A DNA stretch of 64,000 bases from Pseudomonadota bacterium. GTDB taxonomy: Bacteria; Pseudomonadota; Gammaproteobacteria; Arenicellales; UBA868. The notes beneath the pieces were generated by a model that saw nothing but the letters and a program-made list of their open reading frames with translations, was not told the DNA's origin and did no database searches. Location: contig JABHUE010000145.1 of the NCBI GenBank assembly GCA_018672825.1, positions 26,279 through 90,278 on the forward strand. Direction: 5' to 3'. The position numbers were made by a program, and so were the translations under genes. This document shows positions 19,755 to 31,429 of this stretch, in pieces. Position 1 is the first letter of the stretch, and the number at the start of each line of letters is the position of its first letter.

Positions 19755-20680
19755 GACGGCGAGCCTCTTTTAGTGGGTTGCCCCGCAGAGAGATCTCGCG
19801 CTAACCAAAGACCAATAATGACGAGCGTAAGCGATATCCCATGATAGAGCTGAAACAATTCACCTAACAGTAAGACCGCCAAAAGCGCGGAAAAGATCGG
19901 GGTAAGATTAACAAAGACACCACTTCTGCCAGGGCCAATCAAATCAACACTTCGAAGAAAAAATATTTGAGCCAAGAAAGAGGGAAAGATCGTTACATAG
20001 GCAATTACGACCCATCCGGTCGCTGTTGGCCAAATAATCGATCCATTCCACCATTCATAAATGGCAAAAGGCGCCGATAGAAACGCACCCGCAATAGCGA
20101 AATAGGTAAAAAGAACAATACCGGAGACCGTGGGCCTCGTTTTTAATCCCAATGTATATCCTGCATATAAAACACACGCACCCGCCATCATGAGGTCTCC
20201 ATGATTCAGTGAGAAGTCTGATAACTGCAGAGGCACCCCTCGAAGTGCTACCGTCACTACGCCAATAAGTCCAATAATGACGCCGATGATCTGAACACCG
20301 GATACACGAGCGCCATAAAGAAAAAAAGCCCCGATCAGCACGATGATCGGGATGGCGCCCTGAAGGATTCCAATATTGACAGCAGTCGTATAATGCGCAG
20401 AAACATAAAACAAAAGATTGAATGCGGCGAGCCCTAGCGCTCCCATCGCAAGAATATATAGCCGCTTTTGCCGCAAAACTGGCCAGGTCGAACGCATTTG
20501 TCGCGCATAAAAAAGCGGCAATACGATCGTCAGCAAACCCCACCGCGAGAAAGTCAGCAACGCAGGGGACACTTCTCCCACGGCCGCTTTTCCTGCCACT
20601 GTATTGCCCGCCCAAAAAAGTGTCGTGAGCGTGACTAATAATACCGGTTGAGACCAAAACCAGTTAATGGGCTTTTTCAT
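19751..20680 (-). CDS. DMT family (EamA) transporter
   Basis: FWAGNTVAGKAAVGEVSPALLTFSRW EamA motif; overlaps downstream transporter by 4 bp. Confidence 0.88.
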   Translation of the reverse strand: MKKPINWFWSQPVLLVTLTTLFWAGNTVAGKAAVGEVSPALLTFSRWGLLTIVLPLFYARQMRSTWPVLRQKRLYILAMGALGLAAFNLLFYVSAHYTTAVNIGILQGAIPIIVLIGAFFLYGARVSGVQIIGVIIGLIGVVTVALRGVPLQLSDFSLNHGDLMMAGACVLYAGYTLGLKTRPTVSGIVLFTYFAIAGAFLSAPFAIYEWWNGSIIWPTATGWVVIAYVTIFPSFLAQIFFLRSVDLIGPGRSGVFVNLTPIFSALLAVLLLGELFQLYHGISLTLVIIGLWLARDLSAGQPTKRGSPS

Positions 20681-20700
20681 TTAACACGGATGTATAGCGT

Positions 20701-22614
20701 TCAACTACGGAGGTCGCGCATTTGTTCGGCCATGTCTTCAAGCTCGGTCCAGCGCAAAATATGCCGCTCAAGTTCCGCTTCCAAAGCTGTCAGTTGGTCA
20801 AGAATCGGCTGGGTGTCGCCGTATGCCTGCTCATAAAAATTCGACTCAAGGGTTCGCGCTCTAAGGGTTTCAATCTTCTTCTCAACCGAATCAATGACCT
20901 GAGGCAAACTGTCGAGTTCGCGTTGCAGTATATACGAAAGCTTCCGAACTGATCCCACCTCCCGACTCTTCTCGATTTCTGACTGCCCCACGCATCCTTT
21001 ATTAGTCGCTGATTCACCAGTCGCGAGTGACCGACCCCGTCTTGTCCAATCAGTGTAATTGCCAACATAAGGATGAATCTCGCCATCTGATTCAAACGTC
21101 AAAATACTCGAAACTGTGTTATCCAAGAATGCTCGGTCATGGCTTACAACAATTAATGTGCCGGAATAGTCCTGAAGGCGCTCCTCCAGCACTTCAAGCG
21201 TTTCAACATCTAAATCGTTTGTGGGCTCATCAAGAATTAGTAGATTGGCGGCCTGTGTAAACAGTCTCGCAAGAATCACTCTGTTGCGTTCGCCCCCCGA
21301 CAGCGATTTAACCGGGGTTAGCGCCCGCTTAGCGGTAAACAAGAATCCACGAAGATATCCTACAACATGGCGGGGCTTTCCATTTAAAGTGACATATTCG
21401 CTTCCATCGCCAACAATTTGAGCGACCGTTTGGTCAAGATCAAGTTTCCGCCGGTGCTGATCGAAGTAACCCAAATGCACATTCGTGCCTCTCTTGATCG
21501 TGCCCGCGTTCGGCTCTATCTCTCCCAGCATCAACTTTAGAAGCGTACTCTTTCCAACCCCGTTATTGCCGACAAGGCCAATCCGATCTCCGCGCTGAAC
21601 CCGTAGCGAGAAATTCTGGATCAGCATGTGTTGATCGTAGCCAAAGGCAATATTTTTAATATCAAGCACTTTACGACCGGAATTTTCAGCTTCTTCAATA
21701 TGGACTCGGGCACGGGCATCGGGATTAACCCGCTGAGCGCGTTCTTCACGCATGCTTTCAAGCGCTCGAACTCTCCCCTCGTTACGCGTGCGACGCGCTT
21801 TGATTCCTTGACGAATCCAGGCCTCTTCTTCTCCCAGTTTCCGATCAAACTCGCTATTCGCTTCGCGCTCTGCTTTGAGTGCATCGTCTCTACGCCTCAA
21901 AAAATCTTTGTAATCCCCCGGCCAGCTTTTAAGCTTTCCCCGATCAATCTCGACAATTCGAGTAGCAAGGCGCTGTAGAAATGCCCGATCATGCGTAATA
22001 AAAAGCACCGCTCCCGAAAATACAGAAATACGATTCTCAAGCCAGGCAATCGTTGCAAAATCCAGATGGTTGGTTGGCTCATCCAATAACAATAAGTCGG
22101 GCTTGGCAACAAGAGCTCGAGCCAATGCCGCGCGGCGGCGCCAACCCCCTGACAGCGCTGCCATCGGCTGTTCAGCATCAAGCTCCATTTCAGAGCAAAT
22201 AGCCTGAACCTGCTGCTGGGGATGCCAACCACCATGGGCCTCGATATGGGTCTGTAGCTCCTGGAGCGCCTTAAGTCCATTGGCGTCCGCAACTGACTCT
22301 GATTGAATCCGATACTGATCGGTCAAAGTAATAATGTCCGACAAGCCTTCCGACACGAATTCACCCACAGCGCGACCTTCATCCTCCGGTAAGACTTGTG
22401 TGAGTTCGCTAATACAGATCTCTCCGATACTCTGTACCTCACCATCATCCGGGCCCTGCTCCCCGGTAACCAGTCTAAGCAAGGAGGTTTTCCCGGCGCC
22501 ATTTCGGCCAATCAGGCAAACCCGCTCTCCTGGCTCAATTGAAAAATCTGCCTCTCTCAGGATGTTTCGGGCGCCAAAAGCGAGGCTTACGGAGTCGAGT
22601 CTGATCAGGAACAT
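20701..22614 (-). CDS. uup: ABC-F family ATP-binding protein (Uup-like)
   Basis: Two ABC domains (GRNGAGKTSL, GNNGVGKSTL), LSGGWRRR and LSGGERNR signatures, coiled-coil C-terminus. Confidence 0.92.
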   Translation of the reverse strand: MFLIRLDSVSLAFGARNILREADFSIEPGERVCLIGRNGAGKTSLLRLVTGEQGPDDGEVQSIGEICISELTQVLPEDEGRAVGEFVSEGLSDIITLTDQYRIQSESVADANGLKALQELQTHIEAHGGWHPQQQVQAICSEMELDAEQPMAALSGGWRRRAALARALVAKPDLLLLDEPTNHLDFATIAWLENRISVFSGAVLFITHDRAFLQRLATRIVEIDRGKLKSWPGDYKDFLRRRDDALKAEREANSEFDRKLGEEEAWIRQGIKARRTRNEGRVRALESMREERAQRVNPDARARVHIEEAENSGRKVLDIKNIAFGYDQHMLIQNFSLRVQRGDRIGLVGNNGVGKSTLLKLMLGEIEPNAGTIKRGTNVHLGYFDQHRRKLDLDQTVAQIVGDGSEYVTLNGKPRHVVGYLRGFLFTAKRALTPVKSLSGGERNRVILARLFTQAANLLILDEPTNDLDVETLEVLEERLQDYSGTLIVVSHDRAFLDNTVSSILTFESDGEIHPYVGNYTDWTRRGRSLATGESATNKGCVGQSEIEKSREVGSVRKLSYILQRELDSLPQVIDSVEKKIETLRARTLESNFYEQAYGDTQPILDQLTALEAELERHILRWTELEDMAEQMRDLRS

Positions 22615-22862
22615 AAGCGCTTGTCTAAACGAGTAAAGTATTTTGGGGACGATGGAATATTAACCGAGGAAGTGCCTCCCTGTACGAAGTTAGCCAACTG
22701 CTGGGGAGAATTTGAGCGAGGGCGTTTCACACGAGGAGGCGAGTAAAACTTCAGTAGAAATTTTCTGAAAATTTCAGTCTCTTTTTTTAATTTTTTGCTT
22801 CTCATGCCGTCTTCAAAGGCGTAGACTCCGCGAGCCATAAAAGAGCTTTTTAGATTTCTACT

Positions 22863-24299
22863 GTGAGATTCGCACTTTCCATTCTTCGGACACTCTCCGC
22901 ACTGATGATCTCGGTGTCATTGCTCATGTTTGGGAACAGCATGACTTCGACTCTGCTGGCGCTTCGCGCAAACATCGAGAATTACTCAAATGAAATGATT
23001 GGTTTTATCGCATCAGGTTATTTTTTGGGATTCGCGATTGGTACTTTCCGCTCGGGACCGCTGATTAATCGGATCGGTCATATCCGCGCCTTCTCTGCTT
23101 TTTCTGCCGTCGCTGCGGCCTCGGTTTTACTCGTCCTAATTACGTCAAATGCATGGGCTTGGGTCGGTCTGCGGGCAGTCATGGGGGCTGCTGCCGCTGG
23201 TTTATTTGTTGTTGTTGAAAGCTGGCTAAATAACAGAGCAACAAATAATTCTCGGGGAATTTTGCTTTCCTTGTATATCATGATCGGGTACGTGGCTTCT
23301 GCGTTTGGGCAACAGACGATAAAATTTGGTGACCCGGGCAGCTACGAACTCTTTTTGCTTGTCGGCGTCGTTCTAACCCTTTCACTCGTTCCGGTAGCGC
23401 TCACCCGCGCAACCCATCCAGACCCCGTAGAAAAGCCCTTTCTAAATATTCGCAAGCTTTACACCGTCTCTCCGACGGCGTTCGGCGCCTGTTTTGTCGC
23501 CGGCCTGATTACCTCGAGCTGGTGGGGACTTGGCCCTGTCTATGCGAGAGAAGTTGGACTCAATATTGAACAAATTTCCGGCTTTATGACCGCTGGCCTT
23601 GTTGGCGGCATGCTCCTTCAAATTCCGATCGGGCGACTTTCTGATCGCTTTGATCGACGTTTCATACTGCTTGCAGTTACGATAGGACTGACCGGCCCCG
23701 CACTCATGCTTGTTCTCGGAGATCTGCTCGCGGGTTGGACGCTCATCGCAACCGTCGCTCTCTTTTTCGGGTTGAGCTCGACTTTATACCCGCTCAGCAT
23801 CGCCTACGCGAACGATTATCTCGACCCTGGAGATATCGTGGCCGCCACCGGCGGATTTGTGCTGGTTTATGGAATCGGTGCGGTATTGGGACCCCTTGCA
23901 TCCTCCTATTCCATGCGAATAATTGGCCCATCAGGGATGTTCATGTTTATTATTCTGACCGCAGGACTTTTGGTGCTGATGATACTGTCTCGAATGAGGA
24001 TTCGTCAGTGGGCTCCGGTTGTTGAAAAAGAACCTTATGTGCCTGCCGCTGAAACGCCAAGGGCCGTTGGTGATCTAGACCCACGCGCAGAGGTCGATGA
24101 CGGATATGATCAGGGTCCCGATATTCTGAACACGCTAGAAGTCAAAAAAGGCGAAGAAAAACCTTTCGCGTTCTGGCTCGGCCGTTGGGGAGAAAGTGCC
24201 GACGATGATGGCAAAACAAAGGAATCCGAAACTCTTGTCCAAGGCGCGGCAGAGGACGCTACCGATGAATCCGCCGAGAACACAACCTCTAAAGGCTAA
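22863..24299 (+). CDS. MFS transporter with long acidic C-terminal tail
   Basis: 12-TM pattern, GRLSDRFDRR motif; GTG start; about 80-residue acidic tail. Confidence 0.87.
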   Translation: MRFALSILRTLSALMISVSLLMFGNSMTSTLLALRANIENYSNEMIGFIASGYFLGFAIGTFRSGPLINRIGHIRAFSAFSAVAAASVLLVLITSNAWAWVGLRAVMGAAAAGLFVVVESWLNNRATNNSRGILLSLYIMIGYVASAFGQQTIKFGDPGSYELFLLVGVVLTLSLVPVALTRATHPDPVEKPFLNIRKLYTVSPTAFGACFVAGLITSSWWGLGPVYAREVGLNIEQISGFMTAGLVGGMLLQIPIGRLSDRFDRRFILLAVTIGLTGPALMLVLGDLLAGWTLIATVALFFGLSSTLYPLSIAYANDYLDPGDIVAATGGFVLVYGIGAVLGPLASSYSMRIIGPSGMFMFIILTAGLLVLMILSRMRIRQWAPVVEKEPYVPAAETPRAVGDLDPRAEVDDGYDQGPDILNTLEVKKGEEKPFAFWLGRWGESADDDGKTKESETLVQGAAEDATDESAENTTSKG

Positions 24300-24338
24300 A
24301 ATTTAAGGCGTCACCGACGGTAAGGAAATTTGAATCAG

Positions 24339-24824
24339 TTACGACTTGCCCGCGTTATAACGAACCGCTAAAACCTCGTAGCGACGCAAACCGCTTGGGG
24401 CTTGAAACTCAATCTCAACGCCCTCTGTCTTTCCAATAAGCGCCTTCGCGATTGGGGAACTATGCGAGATCAGTCCTTCATCAATATTAGCTTCCAACTC
24501 GCCTACGATTCGATAGGTTACCTCTCGATCGCCCTCCTCTTCCCAGAGATCAACCCAGGCGCCAAAAACAACTTTTCCATTGGCATTTAACTGCGCAGGA
24601 TTAATAACTTCTGCAACCGATAGCTTGGAGTCCAGCTCGGCTATTCGACCTTCAATGAAACCCTGCTGCTCTCGCGCGGCATGATATTCCGCATTCTCGG
24701 ATAAATCCCCGTGCGCGCGAGCTTCAGCAATAGCCTGAATAACGGCGGGTCTATCCTGCTTTTTTAGTCGGGATAGTTCATCCTGAAGTCGCTCAGCACC
24801 ATCGGGGGTCAGTAGGACTCTCAT
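24339..24824 (-). CDS. greA: Transcription elongation factor GreA
   Basis: [17 protein letters not shown]...[36 protein letters not shown]. Confidence 0.97.
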   Translation of the reverse strand: MRVLLTPDGAERLQDELSRLKKQDRPAVIQAIAEARAHGDLSENAEYHAAREQQGFIEGRIAELDSKLSVAEVINPAQLNANGKVVFGAWVDLWEEEGDREVTYRIVGELEANIDEGLISHSSPIAKALIGKTEGVEIEFQAPSGLRRYEVLAVRYNAGKS

Positions 24825-27800
24825 AATTTGACCGTTTGATGAAGGGACTGAAGTCTATTGATGCTTGGATTATCGCCTGCTTTGTGCGCCTCACAAGCTG
24901 CGCGTGCTCCCGCCAACGTAGTGAAATAGGCGACCTTATGGGTCAGCGCCTGCTTCCTGATGGTCTCTGAGTCAAGGCGACTATGTCTTGTAGCCGTTGT
25001 GTTCACAATTAAATCGTACTCACCATTCTTGATACTGTCGACCACGTGTGGTCGACCTTCACTGACTTTATTAACGACAGAAGCGGGTAGTCCAGCTTGT
25101 TCGAGCGCCATCGCCGTTCCTTCGGTTGCTTCCAAATCAAATCCATTCTCGCTCAGATACCGCGCGATGTCGACCACAGCGACCTGGTCCGGCGTTCGGA
25201 CACTGATCAACGCCTTTCCACTCGCCGGAATCAGTGTACCGGTCGCACGCTGGGCCTTTCGATACGCCTCCCCAAATGTCATGCCAATTCCCATCACTTC
25301 ACCAGTACTCTTCATTTCAGGTCCTAAAATTGGATCCACCCCGGGGAATTTTATAAAAGGAAATACAGCTTCCTTCACCGAATAATAAGAGGGACGAACC
25401 TCTCCATGAACGCCTTGCTGCGAAAGTGACTGACCTACCATCACCCGAGCACCTATCTTTGCAAGCGGTCTTGTGGTCGCTTTTGACACAAAAGGTACCG
25501 TTCGGGAAGCTCGCGGATTAACCTCAAGGACGTAAATCTCTTCCCCCTTAACCGCAAACTGTACATTCATCAGGCCATTTACATTTAGTGCCAAAGCCAT
25601 CTCACGCGTCTGACGCGTTAATTCTTGCTGCGTTTCGTCGCTTAATGCGAATGGTGGGAGCACACAAGCCGAATCACCTGAATGAACGCCAGCCTCCTCA
25701 ATATGCTCCATGATGCCACCAATCACTACATCGGTACCGTCACACACGGCGTCCACATCAACCTCAACCGCGTCGTTAAGAAAGCGATCGAGCAAAATCG
25801 GGGACTCGTTGGATACTCGAAAAGCATCGCGCAAGTAACGCTCAAGCTCTTCTTTGCCGTGAACAATCTCCATGGCACGTCCGCCAAGCACATAAGACGG
25901 TCGTACAACCAACGGATAACCGATCTCTTCCGCCCTTTCAAGCGCCTGCTGTTCAGTGCTCGCCGTTCGGTTAGGAGGTTGGAGCAGTCCTAGATTCTCT
26001 ATCAAGTCCTGAAAGTGCTCTCGATCTTCCGCTTGATGAATTGAGTCGGGAGAGGTGCCCAAAATAGGAACACCCGCCGCTTCCAATCCTCGGGAGAGTT
26101 TAAGCGGCGTTTGTCCGCCATACTGCACAATAACCCCTGTTGGCATCTCGACAGCACAAATCTCCAACACGTCTTCCAGAGTGAGTGGTTCAAAATAAAG
26201 TCGGTCGGACGTATCGTAGTCTGTGGATACTGTCTCGGGATTACAGTTAACCATTATTGTTTGGTAAGAGTCGGCCTGCAACGCCATAGACGCGTGGACG
26301 CAGCAGTAGTCAAACTCAATCCCCTGGCCGATTCGGTTTGGACCGCCGCCCAAGACAATAATTTTTGACGATTGCTCGGGTAAAGCCTCGCACTCAACCT
26401 CGTAACTCGAATAAAGATATGCCGTCGGCGTTTCAAACTCGCCAGCGCACGAATCAACGCGTTTATAGACAGGACGCACTCCCAATTCATGACGTTTTGT
26501 TCTGAGTTCTATTTCACCCACGTTGAGCAACGCGGCGAGCCGAACGTCCGAGAATCCATCCCGCTTAAAGGCGCGAAACATTTCCTGATCAATGCCCTCA
26601 AGGCTTAAATTTTCAATGCGCTTTTCTGTTTGAATAAGTTCTTCAATTTGAGCAAGAAACCAAGGGTCGATACCGGTCAGCTTTTGGACCTCGCCCAAGC
26701 TGAATCCTTGTCGAAAAGCGTCTCCAATAAACCACGCCCGGCGAGCCCCGGGAACTCGAAGATAACTGGCCATGTCATGAATGCCGGCCTGATCTTCCTG
26801 TTCATCCCAAACGGGGTCCAGTCCAAAACTACCAATCTCAAGACTGCGAAGCGCTTTTTGAAACGATTCCTTGAACGTACGACCAATCGCCATGACCTCA
26901 CCCACTGACTTCATTTGCGTGGTAAGCGTCGAATCTGCCTGGGGAAATTTCTCAAAATCAAACCGCGGGATTTTTGTAACGACATAGTCAATTGAAGGCT
27001 CAAATGACGCGGGCGTCGCGCCGCCCGTAATATCGTTATCTAACTCATCAAGCGTATAACCTACTGCCAACTTTGCAGCGATCTTCGCAATCGGGAAGCC
27101 CGTTGCCTTCGAGGCTAATGCGGAGGACCGGGACACTCGTGGATTCATCTCAATGACAATCATCCGCCCAGTGGCCGGATCAATCGCAAACTGGACATTT
27201 GACCCGCCAGTATCAACACCAATCTCGCGCAACACCGCAATGCTCGCGTTTCGCATCAGTTGGTATTCTTTATCTGAAAGTGTTAGCGCAGGGGCCACCG
27301 TGATCGAATCGCCGGTGTGAACACCCATCGCATCAAAATTCTCGATCGAACAAATAATAATGCAGTTGTCTCGGCTATCTCGAACGACCTCCATTTCATA
27401 CTCTTTCCAGCCGACAATACTTTCCTCGATCAGGAGTTCCGAAGTCGGCGATGCATCAAGTCCTCGAGCGCAAATTGCCTGATATTCTTCGGCGTTGTAG
27501 GCGATTCCCCCACCGCTACCCCCAAGGGTGAAAGACGGTCGAATGATCGCAGGAAAACCGATCTGCTCAAGAACCGTCATCGCATCGTCCATCGAATGCG
27601 CAAGATCTCCTTTCGCGACATCAAGACCAATTGCCTTCATCGCTACCCGGAAACGATCCCGATCCTCTGCTTTATCAATTGCATCTCGGGTTGCGCCAAT
27701 CATTTCGACGCCAAATTTTTCGAGGACACCATGTCGCACAAGATCTAACGAACAATTAAGGCCGGTCTGACCACCCATGGTAGGCAGCAGCGCGTCCGGG

Positions 27801-28045
27801 CGCTCTTTCTCAATAATTTGAGCCACAATCTCCCAGGTAATTGGCTCTATATAAGTTGCATCAGCAAACTCTGGATCTGTCATGATGGTTGCTGGATTAG
27901 AGTTGACCAGGACAACCCGGTAGCCCTCTTCTCGGAGCGCTTTGCAAGCCTGGACTCCTGAGTAATCGAACTCACACGCCTGGCCGATAACAATCGGACC
28001 TGCGCCAATCACTAAAACCGATTGAATATCTAATCGCTTAGGCAT
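24821..28045 (-). CDS. carB: Carbamoyl-phosphate synthase large subunit
   Basis: Full-length, [37 protein letters not shown]. Confidence 0.98.
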   Translation of the reverse strand: MPKRLDIQSVLVIGAGPIVIGQACEFDYSGVQACKALREEGYRVVLVNSNPATIMTDPEFADATYIEPITWEIVAQIIEKERPDALLPTMGGQTGLNCSLDLVRHGVLEKFGVEMIGATRDAIDKAEDRDRFRVAMKAIGLDVAKGDLAHSMDDAMTVLEQIGFPAIIRPSFTLGGSGGGIAYNAEEYQAICARGLDASPTSELLIEESIVGWKEYEMEVVRDSRDNCIIICSIENFDAMGVHTGDSITVAPALTLSDKEYQLMRNASIAVLREIGVDTGGSNVQFAIDPATGRMIVIEMNPRVSRSSALASKATGFPIAKIAAKLAVGYTLDELDNDITGGATPASFEPSIDYVVTKIPRFDFEKFPQADSTLTTQMKSVGEVMAIGRTFKESFQKALRSLEIGSFGLDPVWDEQEDQAGIHDMASYLRVPGARRAWFIGDAFRQGFSLGEVQKLTGIDPWFLAQIEELIQTEKRIENLSLEGIDQEMFRAFKRDGFSDVRLAALLNVGEIELRTKRHELGVRPVYKRVDSCAGEFETPTAYLYSSYEVECEALPEQSSKIIVLGGGPNRIGQGIEFDYCCVHASMALQADSYQTIMVNCNPETVSTDYDTSDRLYFEPLTLEDVLEICAVEMPTGVIVQYGGQTPLKLSRGLEAAGVPILGTSPDSIHQAEDREHFQDLIENLGLLQPPNRTASTEQQALERAEEIGYPLVVRPSYVLGGRAMEIVHGKEELERYLRDAFRVSNESPILLDRFLNDAVEVDVDAVCDGTDVVIGGIMEHIEEAGVHSGDSACVLPPFALSDETQQELTRQTREMALALNVNGLMNVQFAVKGEEIYVLEVNPRASRTVPFVSKATTRPLAKIGARVMVGQSLSQQGVHGEVRPSYYSVKEAVFPFIKFPGVDPILGPEMKSTGEVMGIGMTFGEAYRKAQRATGTLIPASGKALISVRTPDQVAVVDIARYLSENGFDLEATEGTAMALEQAGLPASVVNKVSEGRPHVVDSIKNGEYDLIVNTTATRHSRLDSETIRKQALTHKVAYFTTLAGARAACEAHKAGDNPSINRLQSLHQTVKL

Positions 28046-29168
28046 TGCAATTCTCCTTGTCCATCAAGGCGACAAACTGATCAAATAACCCAGTAATGTC
28101 TTGCGGGCCCGGGCTTGCTTCAGGATGCCCCTGAAAAGAAAACGCAGGCGAATCATTCAATGAAATGCCCTGAATCGAATCATCAAAAAGGGAGCGATGC
28201 GTAATTGATATATTTTCAGGGAGCGAATCCGGATCGACCGCGAAGCCATGATTCTGGCTCGTAATCATCACTCGACTCGTCGATAAATCAACCACCGGAT
28301 GATTAGCGCCATGATGACCGAATTTCATTTTTAGCGTCCGCCCACCCGCAGCAAGCGCTAATAACTGATGGCCTAGGCAAATACCAAAGGTTGGAATCTT
28401 GCGAGAAAGAATCTCCCTGATGGCCTCCACCGCATAAGTGCAAGGCTCCGGATCTCCTGGCCCATTCGACAGAAAAATACCATCCGGGTTTCGTGACAAA
28501 ACATCGACCGCTGTCGTCTCGGCAGGCACAACCTCTACAGCACAACCGCGATCCGCGAGCAGTCTTAAAATATTCTGCTTAACTCCAAAATCGTAAGCGA
28601 CTACACGAAATCTCTGTTGCGGAGCTTGTTGAAAACCCTTACCAAGTTGCCAACTGCCTTGGATCCATTGGTATGGCTTTTTTGTGGTCACGGTTTTGGC
28701 GAGATCCATTCCCTTCAAGCCGGCAAATTCACGCGCAATTGAAAGCGCCCGCACTTCGTCAATTGTTCCAGCTTGAATACAACCGTTTTGAGCGCCCTTT
28801 TGGCGAAGCAGTCGGGTTAATTTACGCGTATCTATATCGCTAATTCCCACCACGCCTTGTCTCGTCAAATAATCGGTTAGCGGTTCGGTCGCGCGAAAAT
28901 TACTCAGAAGATTTGGCAGGTCTCTCACAACAAGACCGCAGGCAAAAGCATATTTAGCTTCGATATCTTCGTCATTTGCGCCAACATTGCCAACGTGCGG
29001 ACAAGTTAACGTGACGATTTGCTGCGCGTAGGAGGGATCAGAGACGATCTCCTGATATCCTGTCATCGAGGTATTAAAAACCACTTCGCCGACTGTTTCG
29101 GCCAGCGCCCCAATTGACCGCCCGCGAAATACAGTACCGTCCTCCAGTACCAGAATCGCGGGTATCAC
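28038..29168 (-). CDS. carA: Carbamoyl-phosphate synthase small subunit
   Basis: [15 protein letters not shown]...[14 protein letters not shown]; glutaminase [20 protein letters not shown] start with gaggg SD. Confidence 0.98.
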   Translation of the reverse strand: MIPAILVLEDGTVFRGRSIGALAETVGEVVFNTSMTGYQEIVSDPSYAQQIVTLTCPHVGNVGANDEDIEAKYAFACGLVVRDLPNLLSNFRATEPLTDYLTRQGVVGISDIDTRKLTRLLRQKGAQNGCIQAGTIDEVRALSIAREFAGLKGMDLAKTVTTKKPYQWIQGSWQLGKGFQQAPQQRFRVVAYDFGVKQNILRLLADRGCAVEVVPAETTAVDVLSRNPDGIFLSNGPGDPEPCTYAVEAIREILSRKIPTFGICLGHQLLALAAGGRTLKMKFGHHGANHPVVDLSTSRVMITSQNHGFAVDPDSLPENISITHRSLFDDSIQGISLNDSPAFSFQGHPEASPGPQDITGLFDQFVALMDKENCNA

Positions 29169-29251
29169 GTTATCCCTCGATTAAATAGGCATAAAAAAAG
29201 GAGGATCTCCGGTGAGATTCTCCTTTTCGAAAAATTTTTTTGATGCCTCAT
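29165..29251 (-). CDS. Putative carAB leader peptide, 28 aa
   Basis: Hand translation [28 protein letters not shown]; stop overlaps the carA GTG start; the ORF spans the terminator hairpin. Confidence 0.55.
   Translation of the reverse strand: MRHQKNFSKRRISPEILLFLCLFNRGIT
29193..29227 (-). terminator. Intrinsic terminator/attenuator before carA
   Basis: Minus strand aaaaggagaatctc-accg-gagatcctcctttt, 14-bp stem with one mismatch, followed by a run of 7 U. Confidence 0.8.
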
Positions 29252-29263
29252 TGCAAGAACGGC

Positions 29264-29292
29264 ATTCTATCGATTCCGACCCAAAACATCAA
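29264..29292 (-). promoter_or_regulatory. Putative sigma-70 promoter for carAB
   Basis: TTGATG - 17 bp - TAGAAT on minus strand, directly after the dapB stop. Confidence 0.65.
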
Positions 29293-30102
29293 TCATCCAG
29301 TGACATCTTTTATACCCAACACATCTTGCATATCGAACAAACCGACATCCTGGTCCGCAACCCAGATCGTGCTTCGAATTGCGCCCAAAGCATAAATCTC
29401 GCGACTTGTCGCTTTATGCACAATCTCCACGCGCTCGCCTGACCCTGCAAACCAAACGCTGTGCTCGCCGACAACGTCAGCCGCGCGAATCGTTGAGAAG
29501 CCGATCTCGCGATCCGCCCGCGGCCCAACAGCGCCCTCCCGCGCAAAAACCCCATGGTCAGATAGGTTTCTACCTAACGCTTTGGCAACCACTTCGCCCA
29601 TTTTCAGAGCCGTGCCTGACGGCGCATCAACTTTATGACGATGATGGGCCTCAATCACTTCAATATCTGCGTCGTTGCCGAAAGCTTTAGCGGCAACCTC
29701 AAGAAGTTTTAAGGTGATGTTCACGCCCACACTCATATTTGGCGCCCAAACGATGGCAATCTTTTCGGCAACACGGCGGATATGTTCCTGCTGATCAACA
29801 GTGAAACCGGTGGTTCCAATCACCGCCTTGATACCGTTGGCCGCACAGTAGTCAAGATTAATCAGTGTTGATTCAGGAGATGTAAAGTCAATCAGCACAT
29901 CAAAGGGAGGGCCCGCAATTCCCTCGCTAACACTGAGTTGAGACGATTGAATGGCCGCTAAAGCACAGGCAGAACGGCCAACTGACTCATGATCGGGACG
30001 CTCAAATACGTGCGCAACCGATACCCGATCGTCTGCGTCTCCAGCAGACAAAAGCGCTCGGCCCATTCGACCCGCGGCGCCTGCTATTGCTATACGAATC
30101 AT
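29293..30102 (-). CDS. dapB: 4-hydroxy-tetrahydrodipicolinate reductase
   Basis: IAIAGAAGRMGRALL; EAHHRHKVDAPSGTALKMGE. Confidence 0.97.
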   Translation of the reverse strand: MIRIAIAGAAGRMGRALLSAGDADDRVSVAHVFERPDHESVGRSACALAAIQSSQLSVSEGIAGPPFDVLIDFTSPESTLINLDYCAANGIKAVIGTTGFTVDQQEHIRRVAEKIAIVWAPNMSVGVNITLKLLEVAAKAFGNDADIEVIEAHHRHKVDAPSGTALKMGEVVAKALGRNLSDHGVFAREGAVGPRADREIGFSTIRAADVVGEHSVWFAGSGERVEIVHKATSREIYALGAIRSTIWVADQDVGLFDMQDVLGIKDVTG

Positions 30103-30137
30103 ATTGAAGCTCTCAATGAGTTGGGGGATACGGTAAA

Positions 30138-31118
30138 TTAACCTAGTAAACTTTTGACACCATCACGCTCCTCGCGTAATTCCTGCTCCGTTGCGTGCAT
30201 CCGCTCTTCACTAAACTCATTTATCTCCAACCCCGTAACAATCGAATACTTCCCGCCCGCGCAACGCACGGGAAAGGAATAAATCAATCCAGATTCGATC
30301 CCATAATCTCCCGTTGAAGGAATCGCCATACTCACCCAATCCCCTTCTGGTGTTCCATTAACCCAGGTATGCATATGATCGATCGCAGCAGACGCTGCAG
30401 ATGCGGCACTCGACGCGCCTCGGGCATTGATGATCGCTGCCCCTCTTTGCTGGACGGTTGGAATAAAATCTTTAACAATCCACTCCTGATCAACAAGGTC
30501 GATCGCATTCTTGCCTGCAACAATAGTGTGATGAATATCAGGATATTGGGTTGCGGAGTGATTTCCCCAAATCGTTATCCTTGAGATATCTGTTGTTGCG
30601 CTATCTGTTTTTTCTGCTAACTGGCTAATCGCCCGATTATGATCAAGCCGAGTCATTGCGGTGAATTGACCAGGATCAATGTCTGGCGCATTCGCCGAGG
30701 CGATCAAAGCGTTGGTGTTTGCAGGATTTCCCACAACCAGAACTCGAACATCACGGCTAGCGCTGTTGTTAAGCGCTTGACCCTGAACTGAGAATATTTT
30801 TGCATTTTCTGCCAGAAGATCTTTTCTCTCCATGCCGGGGCCTCTTGGGCGAGCGCCTACCAACATTGCAAAATTGATATCTTTAAACGCCGCTACAGGA
30901 TCATCCGAGCATTCAACAGATTGAAGAAGCGAAAAAGCGCAGTCGTCGAGCTCCATGACGACCCCTTTGAGGGCATCCATCGCAGGAGGAATCTCCAACA
31001 ACTGAAGAATAATGGGCTGATCGGGACCCAACATATCTCCCGCTGCAATTCTAAAAAGCATGGCATAGCTAATTTGCCCAGCGGCACCCGTGACCGCAAC
31101 TCTTACCGGTTTCTTCAT
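30138..31118 (-). CDS. mdh: Malate dehydrogenase
   Basis: [31 protein letters not shown]...[14 protein letters not shown] at 31118 preferred. Confidence 0.95.
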   Translation of the reverse strand: MKKPVRVAVTGAAGQISYAMLFRIAAGDMLGPDQPIILQLLEIPPAMDALKGVVMELDDCAFSLLQSVECSDDPVAAFKDINFAMLVGARPRGPGMERKDLLAENAKIFSVQGQALNNSASRDVRVLVVGNPANTNALIASANAPDIDPGQFTAMTRLDHNRAISQLAEKTDSATTDISRITIWGNHSATQYPDIHHTIVAGKNAIDLVDQEWIVKDFIPTVQQRGAAIINARGASSAASAASAAIDHMHTWVNGTPEGDWVSMAIPSTGDYGIESGLIYSFPVRCAGGKYSIVTGLEINEFSEERMHATEQELREERDGVKSLLG

Positions 31119-31429
31119 GAACAATGCTCCAGATTCTGAGATGAACTCGTTGTGATTGAGAATTAGGCTCTGGTTTCGGGTTAATAACCCGTCCTGGCTG
31201 CGACATCCGGGGGTATTGCCGACCACAGCACAACAACTTGGCTCAATTCATCAAACTCGCGAAATATTTAAGAAATAATCTAATCTGAAATTATAGCGTT
31301 TTCGTATGGACAATACGCTTCGTCGAACGTTGTCACATGGCGGGATAAAAAAACTTGATCAAGTTGGCGCTGGTATGTCCGAAATCCAAGAAAACGCTCG
31401 GGTTATGCTATCGGAGTGCTGATGAAACC

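Noticed and set aside
20055-20657. 200-aa minus-strand ORF
   Set aside because: Out-of-frame overlap with the EamA transporter gene; Cys/Arg/Ser-rich sequence with no domain.
18855-20680. Recent tandem duplication of EamA transporters
   Set aside because: The two proteins are clearly divergent in sequence; adjacent paralogues of an abundant family, not a recent duplication.
22605-22838. 77-aa minus-strand ORF upstream of uup
   Set aside because: Overlaps the uup start by a few bases and has no recognizable family; insufficient support, though it is in a real gap.
24960-25385. 141-aa ORF antisense to carB (and similar ones at 27317-27748)
   Set aside because: Fully inside carB on the opposite strand; no independent start signals or recognizable family.
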